A DNA stretch of 64,000 bases from contig NZ_ATYW01000003.1 in assembly GCF_000427885.1 (NCBI RefSeq), forward strand, positions 368,159 through 432,158, given 5' to 3'. The stretch is from Glycomyces tenuis DSM 44171. GTDB lineage: Bacteria > Actinomycetota > Actinomycetes > Mycobacteriales > Micromonosporaceae. The notes beneath the pieces were generated by a model that saw only the letters and a list, made by a program, of their open reading frames with translations, ran no database searches and had not been told where the DNA came from. Shown here one piece after another: positions 38,095 to 46,184 of the stretch. The translations under genes and the position numbers were made by a program. The first letter of the stretch is position 1; every line of letters begins with the position of its first letter.

Positions 38095-39470
38095 GACTTC
38101 TCCGTAGTCGTTCCCAGTGGCACCGGTGTTCGGTTGGCGGCGAGGAGCACATAACTGAGAAGGGTGAGCAGGAGCGGAGTGACCAGGGCGTTGTAGTAGA
38201 ACATCGAGAGCAGCGACAGCCCGATGACCGCCGAGCCGGCGATGCCGACCGCGGAGTGGTCGGATCTGAAGCGCCACAGCACGCTCAGGGCGAAGCCGAG
38301 GTAGGCGACGGTCCCGGCGACGCCGTGGGCGAACAGGACCTGCCACAGCTGGCCGTTGCCCCCCAGCGTGCGGGCCCCGCACCGCGGGCATTCCGGCGTG
38401 GGCCCCACGGCGATCGACTCCCCGGAGCCGAGCGTCTTGCGGGTCGAGCCGAAGCCCAGCACGGGGGAGTGGCGCAGCACCAGTTCGGTGGCGGTCTCCG
38501 AGGAGAAGGCCCGCCCATCGTCGGAGTGGCCGTTGTCGAGCCGCGCCTGCACGACAGTCCCCAGTGGTGTGAGCATCACCAGCAGGACGGCGGCGATCCC
38601 GGCGCCGCCGAGCGCGGCGAGCCCTGCGGGCCTGCCGGAGACGAGCAGCCGCAGGGCCGCGAAGACCGCGATCGCGGCCAGGCCCAGCCACAGCCCCCGG
38701 TTCATCGAGTACACGGCCGGGACGAGCGAGACCACCAGGAGCGCGGTGGCCGCGATGCGCCAGCGCGTCGCCACCGGCAGGCAGAACGCGGCCACGACGA
38801 GCCACACGACGGTGATGGCGAAGTTGTTGCCCCAAGTGTTGGTGTAGCCCCACGGCGCGGCCGGACGCGGCGTCTCGTACCCGAGGAAGTCCATGGTCTG
38901 GGCGGCCGACGGGTGGACCAGCGACTGCACGAAGCCGTCGGCGGCCACCGACTTCGGCAGCAGCGCCTCCACCGGCGAGGTGTACTCGAAGCCGCCCGCG
39001 AAGGTCCCGAGCAGGCCCCCGGCGACGGTGACGACGAACAGCCACGCCAGCAGCCGGATGAGCCGCTCCTTGGGGTAGCGGCCCTCGGCGACGAGGTTGT
39101 AGGCCCACAGGACGATGAGCGTGACGCAGCAGTAGAAGCCGAGCCGGAAGGTCGCGCCCGGCAGGTTGGAGATCCACGAGCCGGGGACGGTGCCGGGCGG
39201 GTCGACGCCCAGGTGCGCCAGGCTGAGCGCGACGGCCAGGAGGAACAGCAGCCACCAGCCGAAGGCCGGCGGGACGGCGATGCTCCTGCGCCGCAGCAGG
39301 TGCACGGCGCCGACGGCGGCCACGAACGGGATGACGAGGACGCCCATGCCCAGCGCCCACCACAGCGGGTAGGCGGCGAGCAGCCAGGTGAGCGAGCGGC
39401 CCTCCCGCGAAGACGGCGGAGGCCCCGGCGGGGCGCCCCGGGCGGCTCTCGCCGCTCCGGTGAGGGTCAT
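38091..39470 (-). CDS. O-antigen ligase/polymerase (Wzy-WaaL family) membrane protein
   Basis: A 459-residue protein with 10-12 membrane helices and a large extracytoplasmic loop. The loop region holds SMNRGLWLGL, then LVLRHSPVLGFGSTRKTLG, where the Arg/His pattern H-x-P-x-x-G-x-G is the O-antigen ligase signature. It polymerises or ligates lipid-linked repeat units outside the membrane. A CPRCG pair (about 350) is an oddity that could bind metal or form a disulfide. The ATG at 39470 overlaps the upstream chain-length gene (ATGA). Confidence 0.85.
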   Translation of the reverse strand: MTLTGAARAARGAPPGPPPSSREGRSLTWLLAAYPLWWALGMGVLVIPFVAAVGAVHLLRRRSIAVPPAFGWWLLFLLAVALSLAHLGVDPPGTVPGSWISNLPGATFRLGFYCCVTLIVLWAYNLVAEGRYPKERLIRLLAWLFVVTVAGGLLGTFAGGFEYTSPVEALLPKSVAADGFVQSLVHPSAAQTMDFLGYETPRPAAPWGYTNTWGNNFAITVVWLVVAAFCLPVATRWRIAATALLVVSLVPAVYSMNRGLWLGLAAIAVFAALRLLVSGRPAGLAALGGAGIAAVLLVMLTPLGTVVQARLDNGHSDDGRAFSSETATELVLRHSPVLGFGSTRKTLGSGESIAVGPTPECPRCGARTLGGNGQLWQVLFAHGVAGTVAYLGFALSVLWRFRSDHSAVGIAGSAVIGLSLLSMFYYNALVTPLLLTLLSYVLLAANRTPVPLGTTTEKS

Positions 39471-41167
39471 CGCGTCTCTGCCGCGGGCCGCCGCGACCTC
39501 GCGCCGTCGACCGGCACGGGTGCATCGGAGCGGCCCGGCGCGTCGTCGACCGCTTCGAGCGAGTCGGTGGGCGTCTCGTCGGCCGACATGCCCGACCCGG
39601 TGCCGCGCCGCGAGCGCGGGAGCTCGCGCGTCTGCCCGCCGGGCATCGGCACGTTGCCCATGGGGCCCAGCGAGCTCGGCAGCAGGACCGCGCCGAGCAG
39701 CGGCGTGTCGATCTGGCGCATCGCGACCGAGGCGGCCGAGGTCTCCGAGACCGAGTCGCGCTGCGACTGGACGGCGAGGATGACCGCGTCGGCGTGCGCG
39801 GCCAGCAGCTGGGCGTCGGCCGAGCACGACAGCGGCGGCGCGTCGACGATGACGAACCGCCCCGCCTCGGCGAGCTTCGCGAAGGTCGCGGCGGCGGCCT
39901 CGCTGGTGGGGCCCGCGGCCCGCGCGGCGGCGCCGGGGCCGACGACGGACAGGATCGGCTGCCTCGGGGCGGCCTGCATGGCCTCGGAGAGGTCGACGCG
40001 GCCCGACCACACGTCGGCCAGGCCGGGGACCGGCTCGGTGCCGAACAGTTCGGGCAGGCCGACGGTGGTGCTGGGGTTGGCGGCGACGGCGGTGACGCGG
40101 TCACCGGCGCGGGCCATCGCGGTGGCGAGGTTCGCGGCGACGACGCTGGCCGCCGGGCCGGGCGCCACCCCGGCGACGACCACGACGCGCTGCTCGCCGG
40201 TGAGCTGGGAGGAGATGACGTTGCGCATCTGGGAGAAGACCCGGCCGCCGGGGCTGTAGGCCCCGAAGACCTCGCGCCGCTGGAACTTGACCGACTTCGG
40301 CACCGAGCCGAGGACGTCGGTCTCGCACCGCTCGACCAGGTCGGCGGGGTAGCAGACGCGGCGGGCCAGGCGGTGCCTGGCCCAGGCGAGCATGAGGCCG
40401 AGCGGCAGCCCCGCGCCGAACGCGGCGGCGAGGTTGAACAGCGGGTTCGGTGAGACCGGCGAGTCGGGCAGGGTGGGCTGGTTGATGATCCGTCCGGCGG
40501 TGACGGCGCTCTGCTCGGCCTCCAGGGCGGCGATGTGGGATTCGAGCTCGCCGGCCTCGCGGTTCAGGTTGTCCAAGGTGGATTCCAGGGCGGTGGGGTC
40601 GTCCCCGTCGTCGAGCGAGGCCAGTTGGTCTTCGACGCCGCCGATCTCGGTGTCGAGGGCGTCGAGGCTGGTCTGCGTGGCGGTGATCGAGCCTTCGAGC
40701 GAGGCCGTGGCCGCCGCCATCCGGTGGGCGAGGTAGGCCTCGCTGAAGGCGACGGTGCCCGCGCGGGCGGTCTCGGGGTCGGCGGCGCGGAAGCTGATCT
40801 TCAGCACCGAGGTGTTGGGCGGCACGGTGACCGAGACCTGTTGGGACAGCTCGTCGGCGGGCGGGCCCTCCAGGCGCTCGGCGGCGGCCTGGGCGACCTC
40901 GGTGGACTTGACGAGCTGGGCCTCGGTGTCGAGGTTGATCTGCCCGGCGGTGCGGGCGCCCGCGACGTCGGTGTCGGTGGCGGTGGGCATCACCAGGACC
41001 GAGGCGGTGGACTCGTACACCTTCTCAGTGGCCGCGGTGTAGCAGATCCCGGCCGCGAGGGCGACGGCGACGGTGCCGACGATGAGCCACCATGAGCGGC
41101 GGGCGATGATGCCGTAGTCGGCGAGCGTACGGGCGGCAGGGGTCCTCAACGCGAAAGCCTTTCTCAT
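39467..41167 (-). CDS. Chain-length regulator (Wzz) fused to a degenerate BY-kinase domain
   Basis: A 566-residue protein. Residues 15-60 and 240-265 are the two membrane segments of a Wzz-type co-polymerase, with an extracytoplasmic coiled coil between (about 140-225). From about 300 it has the CpsD/Wzc ATPase fold (FGAYSPGGRVFSQMRNVISSQL), but the Walker A is GVAPGPAASVVAANLA (333-347), lacking the GK[ST] lysine. Walker A' (RFVIVDAPPLS, 437-447) is kept. The 49-residue tail has no Tyr cluster. It is therefore probably structural, not an active tyrosine kinase. It is first in the operon leading to the ligase, kinase, sulfotransferase and flippase. Confidence 0.85.
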   Translation of the reverse strand: MRKAFALRTPAARTLADYGIIARRSWWLIVGTVAVALAAGICYTAATEKVYESTASVLVMPTATDTDVAGARTAGQINLDTEAQLVKSTEVAQAAAERLEGPPADELSQQVSVTVPPNTSVLKISFRAADPETARAGTVAFSEAYLAHRMAAATASLEGSITATQTSLDALDTEIGGVEDQLASLDDGDDPTALESTLDNLNREAGELESHIAALEAEQSAVTAGRIINQPTLPDSPVSPNPLFNLAAAFGAGLPLGLMLAWARHRLARRVCYPADLVERCETDVLGSVPKSVKFQRREVFGAYSPGGRVFSQMRNVISSQLTGEQRVVVVAGVAPGPAASVVAANLATAMARAGDRVTAVAANPSTTVGLPELFGTEPVPGLADVWSGRVDLSEAMQAAPRQPILSVVGPGAAARAAGPTSEAAAATFAKLAEAGRFVIVDAPPLSCSADAQLLAAHADAVILAVQSQRDSVSETSAASVAMRQIDTPLLGAVLLPSSLGPMGNVPMPGGQTRELPRSRRGTGSGMSADETPTDSLEAVDDAPGRSDAPVPVDGARSRRPAAETR

Positions 41168-41365
41168 TCATGGGATCTCGCCCCTCTAACGAGTCAAGGC
41201 AGGGAAAGGTGACGGGCGGGACGGAATATCACTGATGCGAGAGGTTCCAATGTGCCAAGAAATCTGTTAAAACCATTATGTTCGCTAACATGTGGGATCA
41301 CGGTATTTGAGCGTGTGTCACGACGGTGCTCCCGTGTGGCCGGACGAAGCGAGGTGGGGGCGAAG
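41168..41365. promoter_or_regulatory. Divergent promoter region of the polysaccharide operon and the glycosidase
   Basis: About 200 bp between divergent starts. It contains a patch of low GC (41258-41305) with an imperfect TGTTA/TAACA inverted pair (41269 and 41287 area). I cannot assign -35/-10 boxes with confidence. Confidence 0.35.
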
Positions 41366-43114
41366 ATGAGCAAGTCGCACAGGCAGCGGGGACTGACACT
41401 GAGGACGGGCCGGGGCCTCGTCGCGCTGCTGGCCGCCGTCCCGCTGGTCCTGGCCGGATTCCTCGCGGGATACGGCGTCGGCGCCGACCACGGCGGCACC
41501 ACCCCCACCGTGCCCGCCTGGGACCAGGTGCCAGGCCAGGCCGACCACGAACCGGTCGCCGCCACCTTCACCGCCAGCGCCGTCGACGGCTCCGCCCCGG
41601 CCGAGCCGAGCGCCCTGCCCGTCGGCAACGGCTCGGGCCTGGGCATCACCGTCACCCACCTCCAGTTCGCCGTCGACGAGTCCACAGTGACGCCCGAGCA
41701 CACCGCGGAGCTGCGCCTGCCGGTGCTGACGCCGCCCGGCGGCGAGGACATGATGATCGAGGTTTCCTCGGTCCACGCCGTCTCGTGCCTGTGCTCGCTC
41801 ACCGCCGACACCGCCCCGCCCTACGGCCGCGTCTGGGACACCGCCATGGTCGACGCCGCCACCACCGAGGTCGTCTTCGACGTCACCGGCGCCATCGACG
41901 CGCCCGGCCGCTACGGCTTCGCGATCTCCACGCCCGACACCGACGGCTACCTCGAATTCGAAGGGCTGAACATCGACGGCCAGGGCCCGAGGCTGCGCAC
42001 CGTCCCCGTGCCCGAGACGCCCGCCGCGCCCGAGACGCCGACGGCTCCCGGCCAGCCCAGCCAGATCGCGAGCCCCAGCCCGTCGCCCACCGCCGACGCG
42101 CCCTCCACCGCGGAGCCGAGCCCCGACCCGCTCGCCCCCTTCACCCCCGAAGCGGGCCAGGCCGCGGGCAACCTCGGCACCTGCACCACCGACGAGAAGC
42201 TCGTCCCCAGCTGCGGCGCCCTCGTCGGCGCCGCCGCCGGCGGCCACACCGACCGCCCTAAAGAGGAGGCGTTCCTCGAGTTCGAACAGGACGCCGCGCA
42301 CCACCAGCAGATCTACCACGCCTACGAGCGGGCCGACGGCCGCCTGTTCCCCACGCCCGAGCAGATCGAGCTCACCGAGGACCCCGAGCACCCGCGGACC
42401 CTGTTCATCAACTGGAAGCCGCAGATGGCCGAGTGGGCCGAGATCGCCGCCGGAGACCCGAAGGTCGACGACTACCTCACCCGCCTCGCCGAGCACATCA
42501 AGGCGAACTTCGACAAGCCGTTCTTCTTCACCGTCCACCACGAGCCCGAGAACGACGTCGTCGACCGGGAGGGCTCGGGCATGGAGGCGGGCGACTACGC
42601 CGCGATGTTCCGCTACGTCGTTGAGTTCCTGCGCGGCCAGGGCGTCGACAACCTCGTCACCGTCATGAACTACATGGGCTACCTGAAGTGGGTCAGCGTG
42701 CCCTGGCACGGCGAGCTCTACCCCGGCGACGACGTCGTCGACTGGATCGGCGTGTCCGGCTACGGCCAGTCCCTCGCGGACGACGGCCACTCCGACTTCA
42801 CCGAGATCGTCGACCAGACCAAGGACGACTCCTGGCCCGGCTTCTACCACTGGATCGGCCAGACCCACCCGGACAAGCCGATGATGATGGCCGAATGGGG
42901 CGTGTTCCACTACGACGAGTACCCGAACCACCAGCAGACCGTCTTCGAGTCCGCCGCCGAGCAGTTCGCGCACTACCCGAGGCTCAAGGCGATCGTCTAC
43001 TTCTCCTCGCCCGACGCCGAGGGCCGCGACTCCGAGATCCACGTCGACCCCGACGCGCAGCAGGCCTTCCGCGAGCTGATGGACTCGCGCCACTTCGACG
43101 TGGTCCTGGAATGA
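41366..43114 (+). CDS. Secreted GH26-like glycoside hydrolase with DNRLRE-type N-terminal domain
   Basis: A 582-residue exported protein: signal/anchor (about 15-35, GLVALLAAVPLVLAGFLAGYGVG), a beta-rich domain (about 80-190, TAELRLPVLTPPG...VVFDVTGAIDAPGRYGFAIST) resembling DNRLRE domains, a Pro/Ser/Thr linker (about 205-255), and a barrel domain. FTVHHEPEN (Glu near 393) and MMAEWGVF (Glu near 510) sit where GH26 has its acid/base and nucleophile. It may trim or release the polysaccharide made by the divergent operon, or attack mannan; the substrate is inferred. ATG at 41366 after GAGGTGGGGG. Confidence 0.8.
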   Translation: MSKSHRQRGLTLRTGRGLVALLAAVPLVLAGFLAGYGVGADHGGTTPTVPAWDQVPGQADHEPVAATFTASAVDGSAPAEPSALPVGNGSGLGITVTHLQFAVDESTVTPEHTAELRLPVLTPPGGEDMMIEVSSVHAVSCLCSLTADTAPPYGRVWDTAMVDAATTEVVFDVTGAIDAPGRYGFAISTPDTDGYLEFEGLNIDGQGPRLRTVPVPETPAAPETPTAPGQPSQIASPSPSPTADAPSTAEPSPDPLAPFTPEAGQAAGNLGTCTTDEKLVPSCGALVGAAAGGHTDRPKEEAFLEFEQDAAHHQQIYHAYERADGRLFPTPEQIELTEDPEHPRTLFINWKPQMAEWAEIAAGDPKVDDYLTRLAEHIKANFDKPFFFTVHHEPENDVVDREGSGMEAGDYAAMFRYVVEFLRGQGVDNLVTVMNYMGYLKWVSVPWHGELYPGDDVVDWIGVSGYGQSLADDGHSDFTEIVDQTKDDSWPGFYHWIGQTHPDKPMMMAEWGVFHYDEYPNHQQTVFESAAEQFAHYPRLKAIVYFSSPDAEGRDSEIHVDPDAQQAFRELMDSRHFDVVLE

Positions 43115-43129
43115 GGCGCTCGGCCCCGT

Positions 43130-43723
43130 TCACGCCTCGGCGAGGGGCGCCTTCGGGTGGCGCTTGTACGGGGAGACGAACGCGTCGCCGTCGATCCAGA
43201 ACCGCCACGGCACCTCGGCGGCCTTCGTGATCCCGGTCCGCGGCCCCGTCCGCACCGCGGGCGCGGCGCCGTCGGCCCGCACCGCCCCGACCATGTCGGC
43301 GCCGTCGTCGCCGCGGTCCCAGCCCAAGGCCTGCGTCAGCCGTGCCGGGCCCCTCGCCAGGTCCCGGAACGCGACCCGCTCACCGCGCCGGCCCCGGGCC
43401 GTCTCGGCGCCGTCGACGACCTCCCCGGCGCGCAGCAGCACCGCCGCGCCGAAGCCCTCCGGTCCACAGGTGAGGTTCGCGCAGTAGTGCATCCCGTAGG
43501 TGAAGTAGACGTACAGGTGCCCGGCGGGGCCGAACATGACCGCCGTGCGGGCGGTGCGGCCCCGGAACGAATGCGAGGCCGGATCGTCCTGTCGGTAGGC
43601 CTCGACCTCGGTCAGGCGCACCGTCACCCCGTTCGCGGTGACCAGGCATCCCAGCAGCTCGGGCGCCACCGCCACCGCGTCGCGCTCGAAGAAGGACCGG
43701 TCGAGCGGCCCGGCCCCGCTCAC
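43130..43723 (-). CDS. 3-methyladenine DNA glycosylase (AAG/MPG family)
   Basis: A 197-residue base-excision enzyme. Family landmarks are RSFFERDAVAVAPELLGCLV, VRLTEVEAYRQDDPASHSFRGRTARTAVMFGPAGHLYVYFTYGMHYCANL (the catalytic Glu and the Tyr/His base-flipping residues), VLLRAGEV, and GPARLTQALGWD. It removes alkylated purines. The GTG start at 43723 overlaps the DUF3515 stop (GTGA); the longer open frame upstream is a shadow of that gene. Confidence 0.93.
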   Translation of the reverse strand: MSGAGPLDRSFFERDAVAVAPELLGCLVTANGVTVRLTEVEAYRQDDPASHSFRGRTARTAVMFGPAGHLYVYFTYGMHYCANLTCGPEGFGAAVLLRAGEVVDGAETARGRRGERVAFRDLARGPARLTQALGWDRGDDGADMVGAVRADGAAPAVRTGPRTGITKAAEVPWRFWIDGDAFVSPYKRHPKAPLAEA

Positions 43724-44262
43724 GAGCAGCCCGACGGCGCGTCCTCGGACACCGGCACCGCCTCGCCGATCGCCCCCGACAGCCCGTTCAGCACGTCCAC
43801 GGGCTGCTCGTAGTCGGCGGGCACGGCCACGCCCACCGGTATCCGGCGGTCCACGGTGACCCACTCGGTGCCGTCGCCCGCTTCGTCGGTGAACCAGCAG
43901 ACCCCGTCGAGCATGTACACCACCGCGGTGTCCTCGACCTCCACCGCCTCGGCCCCGCAGGTCGCCACGACCGCCGGATCGCCGTAGGCCAGCACGAACT
44001 CCGAGGCGTGCTCCCCGCCCTCGACCGGCCTGGCCGGCAGCTCGGCGACGCTCTCGGGCGCCTGCGCCGTCATCGCCAGGCACACCACGGCGTCCTCGTC
44101 GCTCAACCGCGGGACCTCGACGCTCACGGCCGACAGGTCCTCGTCGAAACGGGAGTCCTCGGCGGCGGGCTCGATGAGGTTGAACACGACCACGCCCGCG
44201 ACCGCGGCCACCGGCACCGCCACGGCCGTGGCCACCACGGCCGGAAGCTTCGCCTTCCCCAC
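43720..44262 (-). CDS. DUF3515 membrane-anchored protein
   Basis: A 180-residue protein with one N-terminal helix (residues 7-30) and an extracytoplasmic domain with four Cys (VVCLAMTAQAPESV, VATCGAEAVEV, DGVCWFTD, PSGCS), probably disulfide-bonded. The pattern, including ACGDPAVVATCG-like AYGDPAVVATCGAEAV and the final PVSEDAPSGCS, fits DUF3515, a family commonly found next to an Lrp-like gene and thiL in actinobacteria. Function unknown. Confidence 0.8.
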   Translation of the reverse strand: MGKAKLPAVVATAVAVPVAAVAGVVVFNLIEPAAEDSRFDEDLSAVSVEVPRLSDEDAVVCLAMTAQAPESVAELPARPVEGGEHASEFVLAYGDPAVVATCGAEAVEVEDTAVVYMLDGVCWFTDEAGDGTEWVTVDRRIPVGVAVPADYEQPVDVLNGLSGAIGEAVPVSEDAPSGCS

Positions 44263-44270
44263 GGCGCTCC

Positions 44271-44504
44271 TCAGAGATGCAGAATCGAACAGGTCAGGGT
44301 GCGGGTAACGCCCGCCACCCGCTGGACTCTACTCACCATCTCGGCCACCGGCTGGTCGATGGTGGCGGCCTCGGTGAGGACCACCACGTCGTAAGGGCCG
44401 GTGACGGTGTCGACCCGCAGCACGCCGTCGAACTTCGACACGGCCTCGGCCACCCGCCCCGCCATCCCGACCTCGGTCTGGACCAGAATGTACGCCTGCA
44501 CCAT
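44271..44504 (-). CDS. Stand-alone Lrp/AsnC ligand-binding (RAM) domain protein
   Basis: A 77-residue protein that is only the RAM domain of Lrp: MVQAYILVQTEVGMAGRVAEAVSKFDGVLRVDTVTGPYDVVVLTEA...RVQRVAGVTRTLTCSIL. There is no DNA-binding helix-turn-helix, so it probably binds an amino acid and modifies another Lrp-family protein. ATG at 44504 is preferred, as the family begins MVQAY. Same strand and order as DUF3515, divergent from thiL. Confidence 0.88.
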   Translation of the reverse strand: MVQAYILVQTEVGMAGRVAEAVSKFDGVLRVDTVTGPYDVVVLTEAATIDQPVAEMVSRVQRVAGVTRTLTCSILHL

Positions 44505-44647
44505 CCACAGGCCTCCCAACGCTAGGGCGATCAGGGGTTCGGCGGCCGGAAGGCGACATCGGCGGGCCTGACCGGCTCACGATCGCCGTTGAGCGAAGAT
44601 TACGCAGTAAGCCGAAGCCCGTCAACTGCCCGAGACTGGAAGCAACC

Positions 44648-45601
44648 GTGAGCGAAACCGTCGCCGAAGTCGGAGAATTCCGACTCATCGAGCGCTTCAC
44701 CAGGCACTTCACCACCACCGACGCCGTCGAGCTGGGGCCGGGCGACGACGCCGCCGTCGTGGCCGCCCCCGACGGCCGGGTCGTCGCCTGCACCGACATG
44801 CTCGTCGACGGCCGCCACTTCCGCCGCGACTGGTGCTCGGCGGCCGACGTCGGCCACCGCGCCGCCGCCGCCAACTTCGCCGACATCGCGGCCATGGGCG
44901 CCAGGCCCACCGCGCTCCTCGCCGCCGTCTCCGCGCCGCAGGACACGCCCGCCGAATGGCTCGACGGGCTCGCGTCCGGCCTGGCCGCCGAGGCCGCCGG
45001 CGTCGGCGCGGCCGTCGTCGGCGGCGACACCACCCGCGGCCCGCAGCTCACCGTCACCGTCACCGCGCTCGGCGACCTCGAAGGCCGAGCGCCGGTCACC
45101 AGGTCAGGGGCGCGGCCGGGGGACGTGCTCGCCCTGGCCGGCCGGATCGGCTGGGCCGCGGGCGGGCTGCACGTCCTCTCGCGCGGATTCCGCTCCCCCG
45201 GAGCCCTGGTCGGCGCCTACCGGCGCCCGCAGCCGCCGTACGGGGCCGGGCGCGACGCCGCCCTGATGGGCGCGCACGCCATGATCGACGTCTCGGACGG
45301 GCTGCTGGCCGACGTCGGCCACCTCGCCGAGGCATCGGGCGTGGCCGTCGACGTCGACACGGCCGCGTTCGACGTCCCCGAGCAGATGGCCAACGCCGCC
45401 GAGGCGCTCGGCGCCGACTCGCTCACATGGCTGCTGTCGGGAGGCGAGGATCACGCTCTGGCCGCGGCCTTCCCGCCCGAGGTGATCCTCCCCGAGGGCT
45501 GGAGGCGCATCGGCACGGTCGGCGAAGGCGCCGGCGTCACCGTCGACGGCGGCGCCTGGACCGGCCCGGCCGGCTGGGACCACTTCAAGGAGGCGCAGTG
45601 A
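44648..45601 (+). CDS. thiL: Thiamine-monophosphate kinase
   Basis: A 317-residue enzyme making thiamine diphosphate from thiamine monophosphate. It has the PurM-like fold: GEFRLIERFTRHF, the metal-binding GPGDDAAVV, CTDMLVDGRHFRRDW, NFADIAAMGARPTALLAAVSAP, GGDTTRGPQLTVTVTALG, SDGLLADVGHLAEASGV and LLSGGEDHALAAAFP. GTG start. No TPP riboswitch is visible in the 140 bp upstream. Confidence 0.95.
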   Translation: MSETVAEVGEFRLIERFTRHFTTTDAVELGPGDDAAVVAAPDGRVVACTDMLVDGRHFRRDWCSAADVGHRAAAANFADIAAMGARPTALLAAVSAPQDTPAEWLDGLASGLAAEAAGVGAAVVGGDTTRGPQLTVTVTALGDLEGRAPVTRSGARPGDVLALAGRIGWAAGGLHVLSRGFRSPGALVGAYRRPQPPYGAGRDAALMGAHAMIDVSDGLLADVGHLAEASGVAVDVDTAAFDVPEQMANAAEALGADSLTWLLSGGEDHALAAAFPPEVILPEGWRRIGTVGEGAGVTVDGGAWTGPAGWDHFKEAQ

Positions 45602-45618
45602 AGAGAGGTGTGCGAAAA

Positions 45619-45673
45619 GCGCGCGGCGTCCGCCGCGCACGACAAAACGCCGCCGGGCCGAGCCCGACGGCGT
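45619..45673. terminator. Two hairpins between convergent thiL and rpmB
   Basis: Hairpin 1 has 8-bp arms (45621-45628 with 45631-45638). Hairpin 2 spans 45647-45673 with an ACGCCG/CGGCGT outer stem and CGGGC/GCCCG inner stem. They probably end transcription from both sides. Confidence 0.6.
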
Positions 45674-45690
45674 GAAGTCTTCATCGTCCC

Positions 45691-45882
45691 TTAGCGGGTC
45701 ACCTTGTTGGCCTTGAGGCACGAGGTGCAGACCTTGGCGCGGTGCTTGTTGTCACCGGAGCCAGTCGCGATGCGAATGGTCTGGAGGTTCGGGTTCCAAC
45801 GACGCTTGGTCTTCTTGTGGGACCACGGGACGTTGTTGCCGAAGCCCGGGCGCTTGCCGCAGACTTCACACACGCTCGACAT
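45691..45882 (-). CDS. rpmB: 50S ribosomal protein L28 (zinc form)
   Basis: A 63-residue protein of the large ribosomal subunit. SSVCEVCGKRPGFGNNVPWSHKKTKRRWNPNLQTIR and KVCTSCLKANKV hold two CxxC pairs, so it is the zinc-binding C+ type. A good Shine-Dalgarno (GCAGGAG) precedes the ATG by about 9 nt. Confidence 0.97.
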   Translation of the reverse strand: MSSVCEVCGKRPGFGNNVPWSHKKTKRRWNPNLQTIRIATGSGDNKHRAKVCTSCLKANKVTR

Positions 45883-46184
45883 TTTCCAAACTCCTGCGTT
45901 GACGATTCAGCGGCCCGCCCCCACGGCGGGCAACCCGGCAATTCTAACGGACCTGCGGGGCCGCGCCCCCAGCAGGGCCGAGGGGCTGCGTCACAGCCTC
46001 ACGAAGCCCCGAAAACCGACGTTTCCGACGTACCCCCCGAAGGTTCGCCGAGGTGACGGCCCCGATGCACTGTGGTGGCTGCCGCCGACCGCCGCGGTCG
46101 GCCACTCTAGGATTGGTCCGGATCCCGTAGGCTACCCACATACAGTGATGTGCCGATGCCCATATTTTCGTTGGTGAGTCGATC
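45883..46184. other. Divergent upstream region of rpmB and the Pro-rich protein
   Basis: 302 bp without a supported gene. On the minus side, TAGAAT (45941-45946) lies about 60 nt upstream of rpmB and is a candidate -10; a GCCCGCC/GGCGGGC hairpin (about 45912-45931) falls in the rpmB leader. The plus side has low-GC sequence from 46125 to 46170 before the ATG at 46185, probably the promoter of that gene. Confidence 0.4.

Noticed and set aside
38091-40104. Very long minus-strand open frame (36835-40104) that might suggest a kinase-ligase fusion
   Set aside because: Only 36835-38094 encodes the kinase. The rest is the out-of-frame shadow of the ligase and the chain-length gene, each of which has its own overlapping ATG.
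44505-44647. Possible TPP riboswitch before thiL
   Set aside because: No conserved TPP riboswitch core (CUGAGA and ACYUGA segments) is visible in the correct order.
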